This document shows, piece after piece, positions 36,411-46,009 of a DNA stretch of 64,000 nucleotides. This DNA is from Oceanospirillaceae bacterium (GTDB taxonomy: Bacteria; Pseudomonadota; Gammaproteobacteria; Pseudomonadales; Balneatricaceae), in contig JABSQZ010000025.1 of the NCBI GenBank assembly GCA_013215505.1, positions 1 to 64,000 on the forward strand. The letters are read 5' to 3'. The translations under genes were made by a program, and so were the position numbers. The notes below the pieces were generated by a model. It saw only the letters and a program-made list of their open reading frames with translations. It was not told the origin of the DNA and searched no databases. The stretch's first letter is position 1. Each line of letters starts with the position of its first letter.

Positions 36411-36874
36411 GGTATTCATCTTTGGCCAATTGACTCTAAGCCAGGCTGTTTCGGCGAGACTTTCGTCCATGGGCTCCATAAAGCGAGCCTGTGGAGTGAG
36501 CAAGTTACTAATTAACCAAGAGCAACCTCTTTATGATATAGCCTTTACTGGCAGAGGCTATAGGCCTAAATGAAGTCCTTATGCTGCAGAAGGTCCAAAG
36601 GTCAAATAGTGACTAATCTAGCATTATTGGATATACAACATTCCTGAAGCCTTGAAAAAGAACGAACTTAAGTTCATCTAGATATCAACTATTAACAGAA
36701 TGATTAAATTACTAATAAAGCTGGGCTTGAGCAAGGAGAGGCATGGGACTCAGTTTGGGAAAATAGATTTAATTGGACTCATTAGCTAACATTGAAATAC
36801 GAGGAGCTAAAGTATTGAACTGCAGATAACTAAAAGTGTAAGTAGGCAAAATGAGTAAATGGATAATGTCAAAT

Positions 36875-36941
36875 TGACTACATCGAGTGATTGAAATTGC
36901 ACAAATGCATCAGGTCAATCTGACCAATTCAAATGTAGTCA
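36875..36941. repeat. Nested inverted repeats with RNA-stem potential
   Basis: TGACTACAT (36875-36883) and ATGTAGTCA (36933-36941) are exact complements. Inside them GGTCA-ATC-TGACC (36913-36925) forms a second perfect hairpin, and TTGAAATTG / CAATTCAA-like segments could extend the outer stem. No coding frame covers it. Confidence 0.5.
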
Positions 36942-37076
36942 TAATGACCACAATAGATAGAATCAAGTCTAATTACTTTAAGCGTTGGATCTGGGGTAGG
37001 TGCCTAAATATATGCAGTACAAAAACGACATAATTTAAGGAGTATCAGAGTTTTGAATGGGTCTTAATGGAATAAG

Positions 37077-37153
37077 TGGTGGGCCCAGAAGGACTCGAAC
37101 CTTCGACAAACGGATTATGAGTCCGCTACTCTAACCAACTGAGTTATGGGCCC
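37077..37153 (-). tRNA. tRNA-Ile2 with CAU anticodon (lysidine-modified)
   Basis: The - strand folds into a full cloverleaf: acceptor GGGCCCA / TGGGCCC, D stem ACTC/GAGT, anticodon stem GCGGA/TCCGT around loop CTCATAA (anticodon CAT), T stem GAAGG/CCTTC with TTCGAGT, and encoded CCA (37077-37079). Both elongator tRNA-Met and tRNA-Ile2 carry CAU. The C4-G69 and C5-G68 acceptor pairs are determinants for TilS lysidine synthetase and favour Ile2. The A10-U25 pair in the D stem is slightly unusual. It lies downstream of rpoD on the same strand. Confidence 0.85.
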
Positions 37154-37252
37154 TGATCTGTTTCAAACTGTGTTGAAATCAGGAATGCTTGATTAAGTGC
37201 TGTAAAATCATCAGCTAGGCTGAAGCTTTTAAGTTGTTGCTTTAATCAAGAG

Positions 37253-37284
37253 GCGCCATCATACATAGCAATGTAGGATGGCGC
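37253..37284 (-). terminator. Strong hairpin after rpoD
   Basis: GCGCCATC (37253-37260) pairs with GATGGCGC (37277-37284), and inner TACAT/ATGTA extends the stem to 13 pairs with one mismatch and a 4-base loop. It begins 24 bases past the rpoD stop. No T tract follows in the rpoD direction, so it may stabilise the mRNA end or mark a processing site before the tRNA rather than terminate. Confidence 0.5.
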
Positions 37285-37307
37285 AATACCGAAATTAAGT
37301 TTTTTTT

Positions 37308-39125
37308 CTATTCGTCTAAAAAGCTGCGCAAATGGTCTGAGCGACTAGGGTGGCGCAATTTACGCAGTGCTTTGGCCTCGATTTGGCGGATGCGTTCACG
37401 AGTAACATCGAACTGCTTTCCAACTTCTTCAAGGGTGTGATCGGTGTTCATATTGATGCCGAAGCGCATCCGTAAAACTTTAGCTTCTCGCGCGGTTAAG
37501 CCGGCTAAAACTTCTTTGGTTGCTTCACATAAGCCTTCGCCAGTAGCAGAATCAACCGGTGAAGAGTGATTCACATCTTCAATAAAGTCGCCTAAGCTAG
37601 AGTCTTCATCGTCACCGATGGGGGTCTCCATGGAAATAGGCTCTTTGGCGATCTTAAGTACTTTACGTATCTTGTCTTCGGGAATTTCCATTCTCTCAGA
37701 TAGCTCTTCCGGGGTAGGTTCGCGACCCATTTCCTGAAGCATTTGTCGTGAAATACGATTCAGTTTATTGATAGTTTCGATCATGTGCACAGGAATACGG
37801 ATAGTGCGCGCCTGGTCAGCAATAGAGCGAGTAATTGCCTGTCTAATCCACCATGTGGCATATGTTGAGAACTTGTAACCGCGACGATATTCAAACTTAT
37901 CAACCGCTTTCATTAGGCCTATGTTGCCCTCTTGAATAAGGTCTAAGAACTGTAGTCCGCGGTTGGTGTATTTCTTGGCAATAGAGATTACCAGACGCAG
38001 GTTGGCTTCAACCATTTCCTTCTTGGCGCGGCGTGCTCTGGCTTCGCCGATGGACATGCGTCGGTTGATGTCTTTAAGTTCTGCTAAATCTATTCCGGTC
38101 TCTTGCTGTAACTGCTTTAGGCGGCGCTGTGCTCGCTGTAGGTCAGGCAAGTTGCTGGCAATTGCATTTGAGTATTCGTTGTTCTTTTCAATCAGTTGCT
38201 GGAACCAATCCTGGTTTATCTCATTGCCAGGGAAGGTCTTGATGAATTCTTTGCGTGGGATTTTGCAGCGCTGGGTACAGATACGCATTATTTTGCGTTC
38301 TTGAGTGCGAATCCGGCCGATGTAATCTCTGACCCTGCTTACTAACCTTTCATAGAAACGTGGTGATAGTTTGATCGGTGAGAAGACTAAGCTCAATTCA
38401 ATCTGGGCTTTTTCCGCTTTTAAACTGTGAGCACCGTGCTTTTCTACTGCTGCGTAGTACTCATCCAGGCACTTCTGAATCTTTCCAAAGCGTAATTTGG
38501 CTTCTTCCGGATCTGGTCCGCGCTCTTTTTCGTCTTCATCATCGTCGCTTGCTGCTGCAGCTTGTTGCGGACTGACAATAGGAGCGGGAACATGAGGTTT
38601 AGGTTCGGGGCTGTCCGGATCAATATAGCCACTGAATATATCGCTTAATCTGCCCTCGTCCTCAAGCACTTTATTGTATGCTTCTAGAATGATTTCAACC
38701 GAGCTTGGGAATGCTGAAAGAGCAGACATCAATTCGCGAATGCCCTCTTCGATTCTCTTGGCGATGACAATTTCGCCTTCACGGGAGAGTAGCTCAACGG
38801 TCCCCATTTCACGCATATACATGCGTACCGGATCAGTGGTTCTGCCGGCGTCTGACTCTACAGCTGCTAGTGCAGCTACGTCGTCATCATCAGTATCTTG
38901 GGTGGAGTCACCCTCTTTCATCAATAGCGTTTCAGCATCAGGAGCGACTTCTGATACGGTGATACCCATATCATTAATCATGCGAATAATGTCTTCGACC
39001 TGTTCTGGATCGGCAATGTCTTCAGGCAGGTGGTCATTGACCTCAGCGAAAGTTAAATAGCCCTGCTCTTTACCCCTGGCGATTAGTTCCTTAAGGCGAG
39101 ATTGCTGCTGTGAAGTATCTGACAT
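37308..39125 (-). CDS. rpoD: RNA polymerase primary sigma factor sigma-70
   Basis: The housekeeping sigma factor, 605 residues. Region 1.1 is at the N-terminus ([19 protein letters not shown]), and region 1.2/2.1 carries [21 protein letters not shown]. An acidic non-conserved insert sits around residues 180-205. Region 2.3-2.4 is clear ([20 protein letters not shown]), and region 4.2 ends the protein ([19 protein letters not shown]). I chose the ATG at 39125 ([13 protein letters not shown]); the frame extends 15 codons further upstream without family support. It is flanked by dnaG and tRNA-Ile2, as in Pseudomonas. Confidence 0.97.
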   Translation of the reverse strand: MSDTSQQQSRLKELIARGKEQGYLTFAEVNDHLPEDIADPEQVEDIIRMINDMGITVSEVAPDAETLLMKEGDSTQDTDDDDVAALAAVESDAGRTTDPVRMYMREMGTVELLSREGEIVIAKRIEEGIRELMSALSAFPSSVEIILEAYNKVLEDEGRLSDIFSGYIDPDSPEPKPHVPAPIVSPQQAAAASDDDEDEKERGPDPEEAKLRFGKIQKCLDEYYAAVEKHGAHSLKAEKAQIELSLVFSPIKLSPRFYERLVSRVRDYIGRIRTQERKIMRICTQRCKIPRKEFIKTFPGNEINQDWFQQLIEKNNEYSNAIASNLPDLQRAQRRLKQLQQETGIDLAELKDINRRMSIGEARARRAKKEMVEANLRLVISIAKKYTNRGLQFLDLIQEGNIGLMKAVDKFEYRRGYKFSTYATWWIRQAITRSIADQARTIRIPVHMIETINKLNRISRQMLQEMGREPTPEELSERMEIPEDKIRKVLKIAKEPISMETPIGDDEDSSLGDFIEDVNHSSPVDSATGEGLCEATKEVLAGLTAREAKVLRMRFGINMNTDHTLEEVGKQFDVTRERIRQIEAKALRKLRHPSRSDHLRSFLDE

Positions 39126-39543
39126 ATAAGCCCTGCGATCGATAAAACGTGAATAAAAATTAGCGCGCAATTATAACGCTGCGAAGCAAACAATACTAGG
39201 GATAAATAGCTAGTTTGTAGCTGCTTACCTCGCTGAGTGCGGTATATTGCGGTGTTTGGCAATAAACCGTTATTAATTAACGCTATAAACAAGAAATTTG
39301 GTAGCTGCACATGCTTAAATATAAATATAGTCAAGACTGTGTTTAAAGGTAGCTCATATGTTAAATATCAGCTATTAGACACTGTCTATTTTAGCTCGAT
39401 TTGCGTTGAATGAGTCGCTGAAAGTCAGTATGCGGCAGCCATATTCCCGTATTAGTCTTAATGGGTGCTAGGGTTGAAATTTCAAGGCCCAGGGTCGGTA
39501 TGGCTGATCAGCTTTAAATGTTATCTAGCAGAAAGGGTAGCGG
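39126..39543. other. dnaG-rpoD intergenic region with rpoD -10 box
   Basis: No gene is visible in this 418-base spacer. On the - strand a perfect TATAAT (39170-39175) lies about 45 bases before the rpoD ATG, with only a weak -35 at 17-base spacing. rpoD therefore probably has its own promoter besides any read-through from rpsU-yqeY-dnaG. Confidence 0.45.
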
Positions 39544-41430
39544 TTATTGCGATGAGTTTTTTTTGTGTTGGGCGGCGATTTCTTCAAGATACTGTTTCGC
39601 TTGCATTTTTACTTCTGCAGATAAATTACTTTTGAGTGACGATTGCTGGTTTTTAATGGCTTGGTAAGCAAGATCGCTTCTTCTCTGTTTTAGTTTTTCC
39701 CAGCTGTCAATAAACATTTGTTGATAGTTGTTGTCCGGACAGGGGTTAAGTCTGGATATTTCACTGATAACCAGTAGTTTGCTGGCGTATTGGCTGTCGT
39801 CTTGCCAGTCGATGAGCATTTGGCCGATACTGGCAGAGGGATACTTGAGCCAGTAATCTACCAATAGGGCTAAAATATCGGCATTATTTTCTTCGATCAG
39901 CGCCAGATCGGGAATGACTTCTACTTGTGAAATTAAGCTTGGGTTGTGTAGTAGCAGTGAAATGATCCGATTAATCAGGCTAATGTTAGCTGACCTTTTG
40001 CGGTTGTTGCTGACGTTGGGTCGTCTATTTTGCTGAGCTCTTGGCTGGCGCTGTTGTTGCTTGTTTGTCTGCTGAAACTGGCCGTCGCTTGTGGTCGGGG
40101 GCTCCTGGTAATAACTGTGATCATAATTGTCGTGTAAGTGATTGCTGCTGGCAAGTTGTTCAATAGAGAGACCGGTTATCTCGCAAATTCTCTCTCGCAT
40201 CATTTGTTGCAGCAAACTCGGTTGCATCTGTTGTATTAGCGGTAGTGCCTGGCTGCTGAAAACAGCTCTGCCATCAATAGATTGCATATCGATATCGCTG
40301 GACAGAGAATTAAAAAAATACTCCGACATTGGGGTAGCGCTCTGGATTAATTCCTCAAAATGTTGTTTGCCTTTGAGTCGAACTAATGTGTCGGGATCTT
40401 CGCCTTCAGGTAGGAATAGAAACTTGGCTTGTTGTCCGTCTTTGATCACTGGCATTGTTGTTTCTAATGCCCTTTGAGCCGCTTTTAAACCCGCCTTGTC
40501 TCCATCAAAGCAAAAAATTATTTCCGGAACAATTTTATATAAGCGCTCAAGGTGGTGCAAGCTGGTTGCTGTGCCTAAAGTCGCTACGCTATAGTTGATA
40601 TCAAACTGCGCCAGGCTGATCACGTCCATGTAGCCTTCTACTATCAGGATTTTGTTTAGTTTGCGGTCGGCTTTGCGCGCTTCATACAAACCGTACAGCT
40701 CGCGGCCCTTGTGAAAAGTGTCTGTTTCAGGAGAGTTCAGGTATTTTGGCTTGCCATCCCCTAAAATGCGTCCACCGAAAGCGATTACCCGTCCGCGCAT
40801 ATCTCTGATTGGGAACATTATTCGATCTCTGAAGCGATCGTATAAGCTGTCTTTTTGCTCGTGGCGTATGAGCATGCCGCTAAGCTCTAAGTGTGCCTGG
40901 TCAGTGTCTGTTAAGCCAATGCTCTTTATCAAGTTGTCCCAGCCGGGAGGAGCAAATCCGATGCCGAATTGTTTGGCAATTTTTCCGTCTAATCCCCTGC
41001 CTTTAAGATAATCAATAGCAGTTTGTCGGGCGGCATTATTCTTCAGCTGGGATTGGTAGAATACTGCTGCCAAATCTAAGATCTTAAACTGAGCTTGATA
41101 TAAATGTTCATTGTGGCGCTGCTGGCTGTTGTCCTTGGGGATTTCTATACCGGCGCGCTTGGCGAGATCTTCAACAGCTTGCGGAAAGGGCAGGTTCTCA
41201 TATTCGGTGATAAAGCTGATGGCATTTCCGCCTGCGCCACAGCCAAAACAATAGTAGAACTGTTTATCGGGGCTTACGGAGAATGAGGGGGATTTTTCCT
41301 GATGGAAAGGACATAAACCGCTATAGTTCTTACCGGCTTTTTTTAGCGTTACCCGAGCCTCTATGATATCGACAATGTCGGTTCTGGCGAGTAAATCATC
41401 GATAAAAGATTGCGGGATTCTGCCGGACAT
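39544..41430 (-). CDS. dnaG: DNA primase
   Basis: DnaG makes RNA primers at the replication fork. The 628-residue protein has the N-terminal zinc finger (CPFHQEKSPSFSV, then YYCFGCGAGGN), the RNA polymerase basic motif region (YDRFRDRIMFPIRDMRGRVIAFGGR), the TOPRIM domain (KILIVEGYMDVISLAQF, IFCFDGDKAGLKAAQRA), a Gln/Asn/Arg-rich linker near residue 450, and a C-terminal DnaB-binding domain. It sits between yqeY and rpoD in the classical macromolecular synthesis operon order. Confidence 0.97.
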   Translation of the reverse strand: MSGRIPQSFIDDLLARTDIVDIIEARVTLKKAGKNYSGLCPFHQEKSPSFSVSPDKQFYYCFGCGAGGNAISFITEYENLPFPQAVEDLAKRAGIEIPKDNSQQRHNEHLYQAQFKILDLAAVFYQSQLKNNAARQTAIDYLKGRGLDGKIAKQFGIGFAPPGWDNLIKSIGLTDTDQAHLELSGMLIRHEQKDSLYDRFRDRIMFPIRDMRGRVIAFGGRILGDGKPKYLNSPETDTFHKGRELYGLYEARKADRKLNKILIVEGYMDVISLAQFDINYSVATLGTATSLHHLERLYKIVPEIIFCFDGDKAGLKAAQRALETTMPVIKDGQQAKFLFLPEGEDPDTLVRLKGKQHFEELIQSATPMSEYFFNSLSSDIDMQSIDGRAVFSSQALPLIQQMQPSLLQQMMRERICEITGLSIEQLASSNHLHDNYDHSYYQEPPTTSDGQFQQTNKQQQRQPRAQQNRRPNVSNNRKRSANISLINRIISLLLHNPSLISQVEVIPDLALIEENNADILALLVDYWLKYPSASIGQMLIDWQDDSQYASKLLVISEISRLNPCPDNNYQQMFIDSWEKLKQRRSDLAYQAIKNQQSSLKSNLSAEVKMQAKQYLEEIAAQHKKNSSQ

Positions 41431-41517
41431 ATAAAATATCTCAAGTGCTTGAGTGATGGATCAGGTTGCAGGTAGAACTCTATCGTAAAGCTAAATTAGC
41501 TGAAATGAAACACTGCT

Positions 41518-41970
41518 TTAGCGGCTGAGTTTTTGTTTTACCAACTTAGAAACCAATCCCATGTCTGCACGGCCTTGCAATTGGGGCTTAAGAATAGCCA
41601 TCAATTTACCCATGTCTGCCATGCTCTGGGCATTGCATTGGGTAATGCTATTCTCAACTATCATTTGAATCTCATCATCATTAAGCGGTTGCGGCAAGTA
41701 GTTTAAAATCACCTCCAGTTCTTGCTGCTCTATGTCCGCCAGATCATTGCGGTTCGCTTCTATAAATTGCGCCAGTGAATCTTTGCGCTGCTTCGACATT
41801 TTGTCTAAAACGGCTATCACTCTCGTGTCATCCAGCTCTATACGCTCATCTATTTCGATGCGCTTGATTTCTGACCTCATCATACGAATAGTTGCCAGTA
41901 GCGGTTTGTTTTTAGCCCGCATGGCTTTTTTCATATCAGCTTTTATCTGCTGCTGTAGTTGAGACATCAT
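41518..41970 (-). CDS. yqeY: GatB/YqeY domain-containing protein
   Basis: A 150-residue helical protein of the YqeY family, related to the C-terminal tRNA-binding part of GatB. Recognisable segments are ADMKKAMRAKNKPLLATIRMM, SEIKRIEIDER and DMGKLMAILKPQLQGRADM near the C-terminus. Its role is unsettled, although tRNA-dependent amidation is often suggested. The gene lies between rpsU and dnaG, as in Pseudomonas. Two adjacent ATG codons make the start uncertain by one residue. Confidence 0.92.
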   Translation of the reverse strand: MMSQLQQQIKADMKKAMRAKNKPLLATIRMMRSEIKRIEIDERIELDDTRVIAVLDKMSKQRKDSLAQFIEANRNDLADIEQQELEVILNYLPQPLNDDEIQMIVENSITQCNAQSMADMGKLMAILKPQLQGRADMGLVSKLVKQKLSR

Positions 41971-42134
41971 CCTGACCTATCGCCGGTATTACAATGGTAA
42001 ATTTATGACACTACGCTGCCTTATACGCTAAGTCGACAGACCTAGTTGCAAGGCTTTTTAACTATTGTTTGAGCTAATATCTTTAGTGCAGCTAATGTTG
42101 TTAGAAACTACATTACCAGCCAAAAAAGCAATTA

Positions 42135-42350
42135 TTAGTACAAACGTACTCTACGAGAAATTTCGCGAGATACTTTCTTCGCGTGGCGCTTAACGGCAGC
42201 AGCAGCTTGACGCTTACGTACTGAAGTTGGCTTTTCGTAGAATTCACGACGACGAACTTCAGCTAGAACACCAGCTTTTTCACATGAACGCTTGAAACGA
42301 CGAAGTGCAACGTCAAACGGCTCGTTGTCTTTTACTCTTACTGCAGGCAT
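42135..42350 (-). CDS. rpsU: 30S ribosomal protein S21
   Basis: S21 is a small basic protein of the 30S platform that helps mRNA initiation. The 71-residue sequence ([19 protein letters not shown], then [19 protein letters not shown] and a Lys/Arg-rich end) matches the family length exactly from the ATG at 42350. The frame continues 12 codons upstream, but those residues are not part of S21. It heads the rpsU-yqeY-dnaG-rpoD set. Confidence 0.97.
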   Translation of the reverse strand: MPAVRVKDNEPFDVALRRFKRSCEKAGVLAEVRRREFYEKPTSVRKRQAAAAVKRHAKKVSREISRRVRLY

Positions 42351-42717
42351 ATTTTTCTGACCCAAATTATGATTAATGAAATCCAATCCCCGTCTGAAGC
42401 ATGGCTTCGCTGACTAAAAAAGCAGCACGACAAAAAGATTGAGGCCAAATTTTACAGCTAGCTGTCGAGTATGTCAAAAGTCTAGGGGATAATTGAGCAT
42501 ATATTTTACATTGATCATGCAATCTAGCTTGTCAGTGGTCATGTTTCTACATTTAACCTTGGCTAAACCTTTGCGCCAGGTAAATCTACAGGCTTTAAGT
42601 CGCTGTAAGATAATTCCGGGCTAGCAACTGATTAGTGTCGACTAATGGTGAATATACAGAGAAATTAGGGGATAATGTGCCACTAATTTTTCGTTTGTCA
42701 GGTTTTGGGATATAAAT
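42351..42717. other. Divergent rpsU-tsaD intergenic region
   Basis: The 367-base spacer must hold the promoters of both rpsU (- strand) and tsaD (+ strand). It is AT-rich, contains no gene, and has TAAGATAAT near 42606 as the only -10-like sequence I would point to. No riboswitch or strong hairpin was seen. Confidence 0.35.
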
Positions 42718-43743
42718 ATGCGGGTACTAGGTATTGAAACTTCTTGTGATGAGACAGGGGTGGCAATTTATGACACTGAACTGGGGTTGTTAGGGGATAC
42801 CTTGTACTCTCAAGTGGCAATGCATGCAGAATATGGGGGCGTGGTCCCTGAGCTAGCCTCCCGCGATCATATCAAAAGATTAATCCCTTTAATTCGTCAG
42901 GTATTAGCAGAGGCTAATACCTCGACTGAGCAGATAGAGGGGATTGCCTATACTGCTGGTCCGGGGCTTATCGGTGCCTTAATGGTAGGTGCTTCGACAG
43001 CCCGTGCTATAGCGCTCACCTGGGGAATACCGGCAATTGCTGTGCATCATATGGAAGGGCATTTGTTAGCGCCTATGTTGGAGCAGAACCCTCCCGTATT
43101 CCCTTTCGTAGCACTGCTGGTTAGTGGTGGACACACTCAGCTAGTTGAAGTAAAAGGAATTGGTGAATATGAATTGTTGGGTGAATCCTTGGATGATGCA
43201 GCGGGCGAAGCTTTTGATAAGGCCGCCAAGATGTTGGGGTTAGACTACCCAGGTGGACCCTTGATAGCCAAATTAGCTGAGCGCGGAGATAGAACCCGCT
43301 TCAAATTTCCCAGACCTATGGTTGATCGGCCGGGGATGGACATGAGTTTTTCAGGGCTTAAGACCTTTACTTTAAACACCGTCAATAAATTTAAAACTGC
43401 AGATAGCTTAGATGCTCAGACTCAAGCAGATATAGCGGCGGCCTTTGAGGAGGCGGTCGTTGATACCTTGGCTATAAAATGTAAAAGGGCTCTGCAGCAC
43501 ACTCAGTTCAAGCAGTTAATAATTGCCGGGGGCGTCAGCGCCAATAGCCGGCTGCGAGAAAAACTGCAGCAGATGGTCGCGACTCAAAGAGCGGTACTGT
43601 TTTACGCCAGAGCGGAGTTTTGCACCGATAATGGGGCCATGATTGCCTTTGCCGGTGCTCAGAGATTGATGGCTGGGCAGAGCAGTGATTTAACGATCAT
43701 GGCTAGGCCGCGCTGGCCAATGAGTGAACTCAAACCTTTATAA
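42718..43743 (+). CDS. tsaD: tRNA N6-threonylcarbamoyladenosine transferase subunit TsaD
   Basis: TsaD (formerly Gcp) transfers the threonylcarbamoyl group to A37 of ANN-decoding tRNAs together with TsaB and TsaE. The 341 residues show the N-terminal [15 protein letters not shown], the metal-binding HHMEGH motif, [13 protein letters not shown], the [21 protein letters not shown] segment and the C-terminal ATP-binding [11 protein letters not shown] and CTDNGAMIA. Its tRNA substrates include isoleucine tRNAs. The divergent rpsU gene is the standard neighbour. Confidence 0.97.
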   Translation: MRVLGIETSCDETGVAIYDTELGLLGDTLYSQVAMHAEYGGVVPELASRDHIKRLIPLIRQVLAEANTSTEQIEGIAYTAGPGLIGALMVGASTARAIALTWGIPAIAVHHMEGHLLAPMLEQNPPVFPFVALLVSGGHTQLVEVKGIGEYELLGESLDDAAGEAFDKAAKMLGLDYPGGPLIAKLAERGDRTRFKFPRPMVDRPGMDMSFSGLKTFTLNTVNKFKTADSLDAQTQADIAAAFEEAVVDTLAIKCKRALQHTQFKQLIIAGGVSANSRLREKLQQMVATQRAVLFYARAEFCTDNGAMIAFAGAQRLMAGQSSDLTIMARPRWPMSELKPL

Positions 43744-43801
43744 CGTCATCAGCTAGTAAATAGCTAATCGCTTTCTTAACCACTGTTCTTGGGCATTAAT
43801 T

Positions 43802-44179
43802 ATGGATATTGTATATATACGTCAGTTAAAAATAGACACTGTTATCGGGATTTTTGATTGGGAGCGGCAGATAAAGCAAACGGTTTGTTTGGATGTGGAT
43901 ATGGCGGTGGATATTCGCCAGGCGGCAGCTGCTGAAGATATTGACAGCACAGTCAGTTATAAAACAGTCAGTGATCGATTGGTCGACTTTATCTCATCGA
44001 GTGAGTTTTTGTTGGTCGAGACGATGGCTGAAGAAATCGCCCAGTTATTACGCAGTGAATTTGATTTGCCCTGGGTGCGCTTAAGGGTAGGAAAGCCTGC
44101 TGCTATTGCCGCTGCCGCAGATGTGGGGGTGTTGATTGAGCGCGGGGAACGTCCCAAGATAGCCAATTACAGTGCCTAA
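43802..44179 (+). CDS. folB: Dihydroneopterin aldolase
   Basis: FolB cleaves dihydroneopterin in folate synthesis. The 125-residue length and motifs fit: the N-terminal RQLKIDTVIGIFDWERQIKQ with the substrate-binding Glu, TVSYKTVSDRLVDFI, LVETMAEEIAQLL, and the Lys of VRVGKP-like VRLRVGKPAA. It follows tsaD by 58 bases and precedes folK; plsY, which lies between tsaD and folB in Pseudomonas, is missing here. Confidence 0.93.
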   Translation: MDIVYIRQLKIDTVIGIFDWERQIKQTVCLDVDMAVDIRQAAAAEDIDSTVSYKTVSDRLVDFISSSEFLLVETMAEEIAQLLRSEFDLPWVRLRVGKPAAIAAAADVGVLIERGERPKIANYSA

Positions 44180-44283
44180 ACAAGTTGCAGCGCTGTAGTA
44201 GTTACAGCGTGAAATACTGCTCGCGATCATGGTAGCTATTAGTTTGTAAAGAGCTCTATGGAAGAGTTCTCACGGAGAGATAA

Positions 44284-44781
44284 GTGGTAAGAGTATATCT
44301 GGCCATTGCCAGTAATTTTCAAGCTGAAGCTAATATTGTTACAGCAATACACCAGCTACAGGCCTTGTTTGGCGAATTACTGATATCTACTACCTATCAG
44401 AATCAAGCCCTGAATCAACAGGCACTGCCCTATTTAAATTTGGCGGTATCATTTACCACAAACTTGAGCGCCGCGGCGTTAATATTAGAGCTGAAAGCTG
44501 TGGAAGATATGCAATTCAGACTCAGGGAGGATTCGCGGGGTCAAGTGAGTATCGACTTGGACTTGATTCTCTACGGTGATTTCCAGGGCAGAGTAGGTGA
44601 TAGGGAAATTCCCAGTCCGGATATACTGGTGCAAAGTTTTATTTTGGCGCCTCTGTCTGAAATAGCAGCAGATAAATTGGATAAAAATAGTGGTCAGAGT
44701 TATGCCGCTCTATGGAATGCCTTTGATCAGGCGCAACACCCTCTAGAAAAAGTGTCTATGCGCTTTGTTGTTCAACGCTAG
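44284..44781 (+). CDS. folK: 2-amino-4-hydroxy-6-hydroxymethyldihydropteridine pyrophosphokinase
   Basis: FolK (HPPK) pyrophosphorylates the pterin before sulfonamide-sensitive coupling. This 165-residue copy is divergent: the usual SNLG start is ASNFQAEAN, and the signature is SRGQVSIDLDLILYGD. The two metal-binding Asp residues of DLD are kept, as are the RxxSIDLD spacing and the C-terminal PSPDILVQSFILAPLSEIA. It starts with GTG behind GGAG. Position after folB supports the call. Confidence 0.85.
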   Translation: MVRVYLAIASNFQAEANIVTAIHQLQALFGELLISTTYQNQALNQQALPYLNLAVSFTTNLSAAALILELKAVEDMQFRLREDSRGQVSIDLDLILYGDFQGRVGDREIPSPDILVQSFILAPLSEIAADKLDKNSGQSYAALWNAFDQAQHPLEKVSMRFVVQR

Positions 44782-44860
44782 TGCTGGTGACTGTATAGGC
44801 AGCGTTAGTCGTTCCAGTATTGTTTTGGCAAGTTATTACATCCCGAGCTGCCAGCTAAAG

Positions 44861-46009
44861 TTATGACTGTGTGTCACAGAGGGAGAGTTGCAGTCTTTTG
44901 ATTTCGACCCCGAGTTTGGCCCCGCTAAAGCCTTTGCTAATCAAACTTTGATGGTCAATGTTTCTTAAATTATCAATCAGTGCAGTGAACTGTTGCAAGT
45001 AGTCATTGTGTTCGAAGCGGGTGCCGCTGTCTAATGCAGTGACTACTTCAAGTAAGGGTGCCAAGCGTAGCTTGTTACGCAACAAATCTGCAGTTCGGAT
45101 TAGACTGAGCTTGTCACTGGCCGTCGATGTCTGCCAATGGCAGAGTATTGGAAAGGCCTGGCTGGCGTGCTGGATTAAGTTTTTAGTTTGATTGGGGCAG
45201 CGAAGTTGTACTGCAAAATCCAGTGCAAGAGTGTTATCGGCTGAGTTTTTACTGTGTATTTGGCTGACATAGAACAGCCAGGCAATACGTTTTTCGGCAC
45301 TGTCCAACGTTGCTAATCGCTGCGCAATATCGCTGTCCTGATGCAGCGAAAGTTGCTGCAGGTTGTTCAGTAACTGGGAGAGTGTCGGGAACAGTATTGG
45401 CAGTGCATTAACGGCTGATAGCACTTGAAAAAATACTAATACAGATTTTTCCATCAGCGCCCGTTCCAGTTCCTGCCAGACACGCTCTTTAGTTAAGTGC
45501 GCTAATTCACCAGAAGCGCTGATTTGCTGCATCAAAGTCAGCGTTTGCGGGGCAATGCTAAAGCCGAGGTGTGCATAGCGGGCGGCAAAGCGGGCGACTC
45601 TTAAGACCCGCAGTGGATCTTCGCTAAATGCCGGGGAGACATGGCGTAATACTTTATCTTCTAAGTCACGTTGTCCATGATAGGGATCGATAATATTACC
45701 TTTGCTGTCCTCTGCCATGGCATTAATGGTCAGGTCTCTGCGGGACAGATCTTGCTCCAAAGTGACGTCGGCAGCGGCATAGAATGAAAACCCTTTGTAG
45801 CCTTTTCCGCTTTTGCGCTCTGTGCGAGCAAGGGCATGCTCTTCTTTAGTTTGCGGGTGTAAAAAGACCGGAAAGTCCGCTCCTACAGGGGTGTACCCAC
45901 GCGCTAGTAGCTGCTCAATATCTGCACCGACGATAACCCAGTCTCTGTCATTGACTGGGTATTTAAGTAACTTGTCTCTAACAGCACCGCCGACCAGGTA
46001 GGTTTTCAT
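44861..46009 (-). CDS. cca: CCA-adding tRNA nucleotidyltransferase lacking the HD domain
   Basis: The enzyme adds or repairs the CCA end of tRNAs. The N-terminal catalytic half is intact: [12 protein letters not shown], the DxD of [21 protein letters not shown], and the nucleotide-selecting [15 protein letters not shown] and [12 protein letters not shown]. In E. coli the C-terminal half is an HD phosphohydrolase; here that region (about 225-382) lacks the HD residues, with [13 protein letters not shown] where a His-Asp pair is expected. The 382-residue length is about 30 shorter than E. coli Cca. It overlaps glpE by 4 bases. Confidence 0.92.
   Translation of the reverse strand: MKTYLVGGAVRDKLLKYPVNDRDWVIVGADIEQLLARGYTPVGADFPVFLHPQTKEEHALARTERKSGKGYKGFSFYAAADVTLEQDLSRRDLTINAMAEDSKGNIIDPYHGQRDLEDKVLRHVSPAFSEDPLRVLRVARFAARYAHLGFSIAPQTLTLMQQISASGELAHLTKERVWQELERALMEKSVLVFFQVLSAVNALPILFPTLSQLLNNLQQLSLHQDSDIAQRLATLDSAEKRIAWLFYVSQIHSKNSADNTLALDFAVQLRCPNQTKNLIQHASQAFPILCHWQTSTASDKLSLIRTADLLRNKLRLAPLLEVVTALDSGTRFEHNDYLQQFTALIDNLRNIDHQSLISKGFSGAKLGVEIKRLQLSLCDTQS

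Larger units (their letters stand above)
35727..37076. other. 1.35-kb gene-poor region
   Basis: No frame of 60 codons or more with a start exists here on either strand. The region holds several inverted repeats: CAGCCTGT/ACAGGCTG (35944-35951 and 35986-35993), GTAAAAG/CTTTTAC (36189-36195 and 36215-36221) and a nested pair at 36875-36941. Short frames include a 31-codon one at 36315-36410 (MADNAGGTSVDLYWH...) with an AGGGA upstream, and a 64-codon start-less open stretch at 36379-36573. Neither matches a family I know. Decayed genes or an untranslated RNA are both possible. Confidence 0.6.

Noticed and set aside
44284-44781. folK as a pseudogene because of its divergent N-terminus
   Set aside because: The frame is intact, the DLD metal residues are present, and it has a good ribosome site and the expected operon position.
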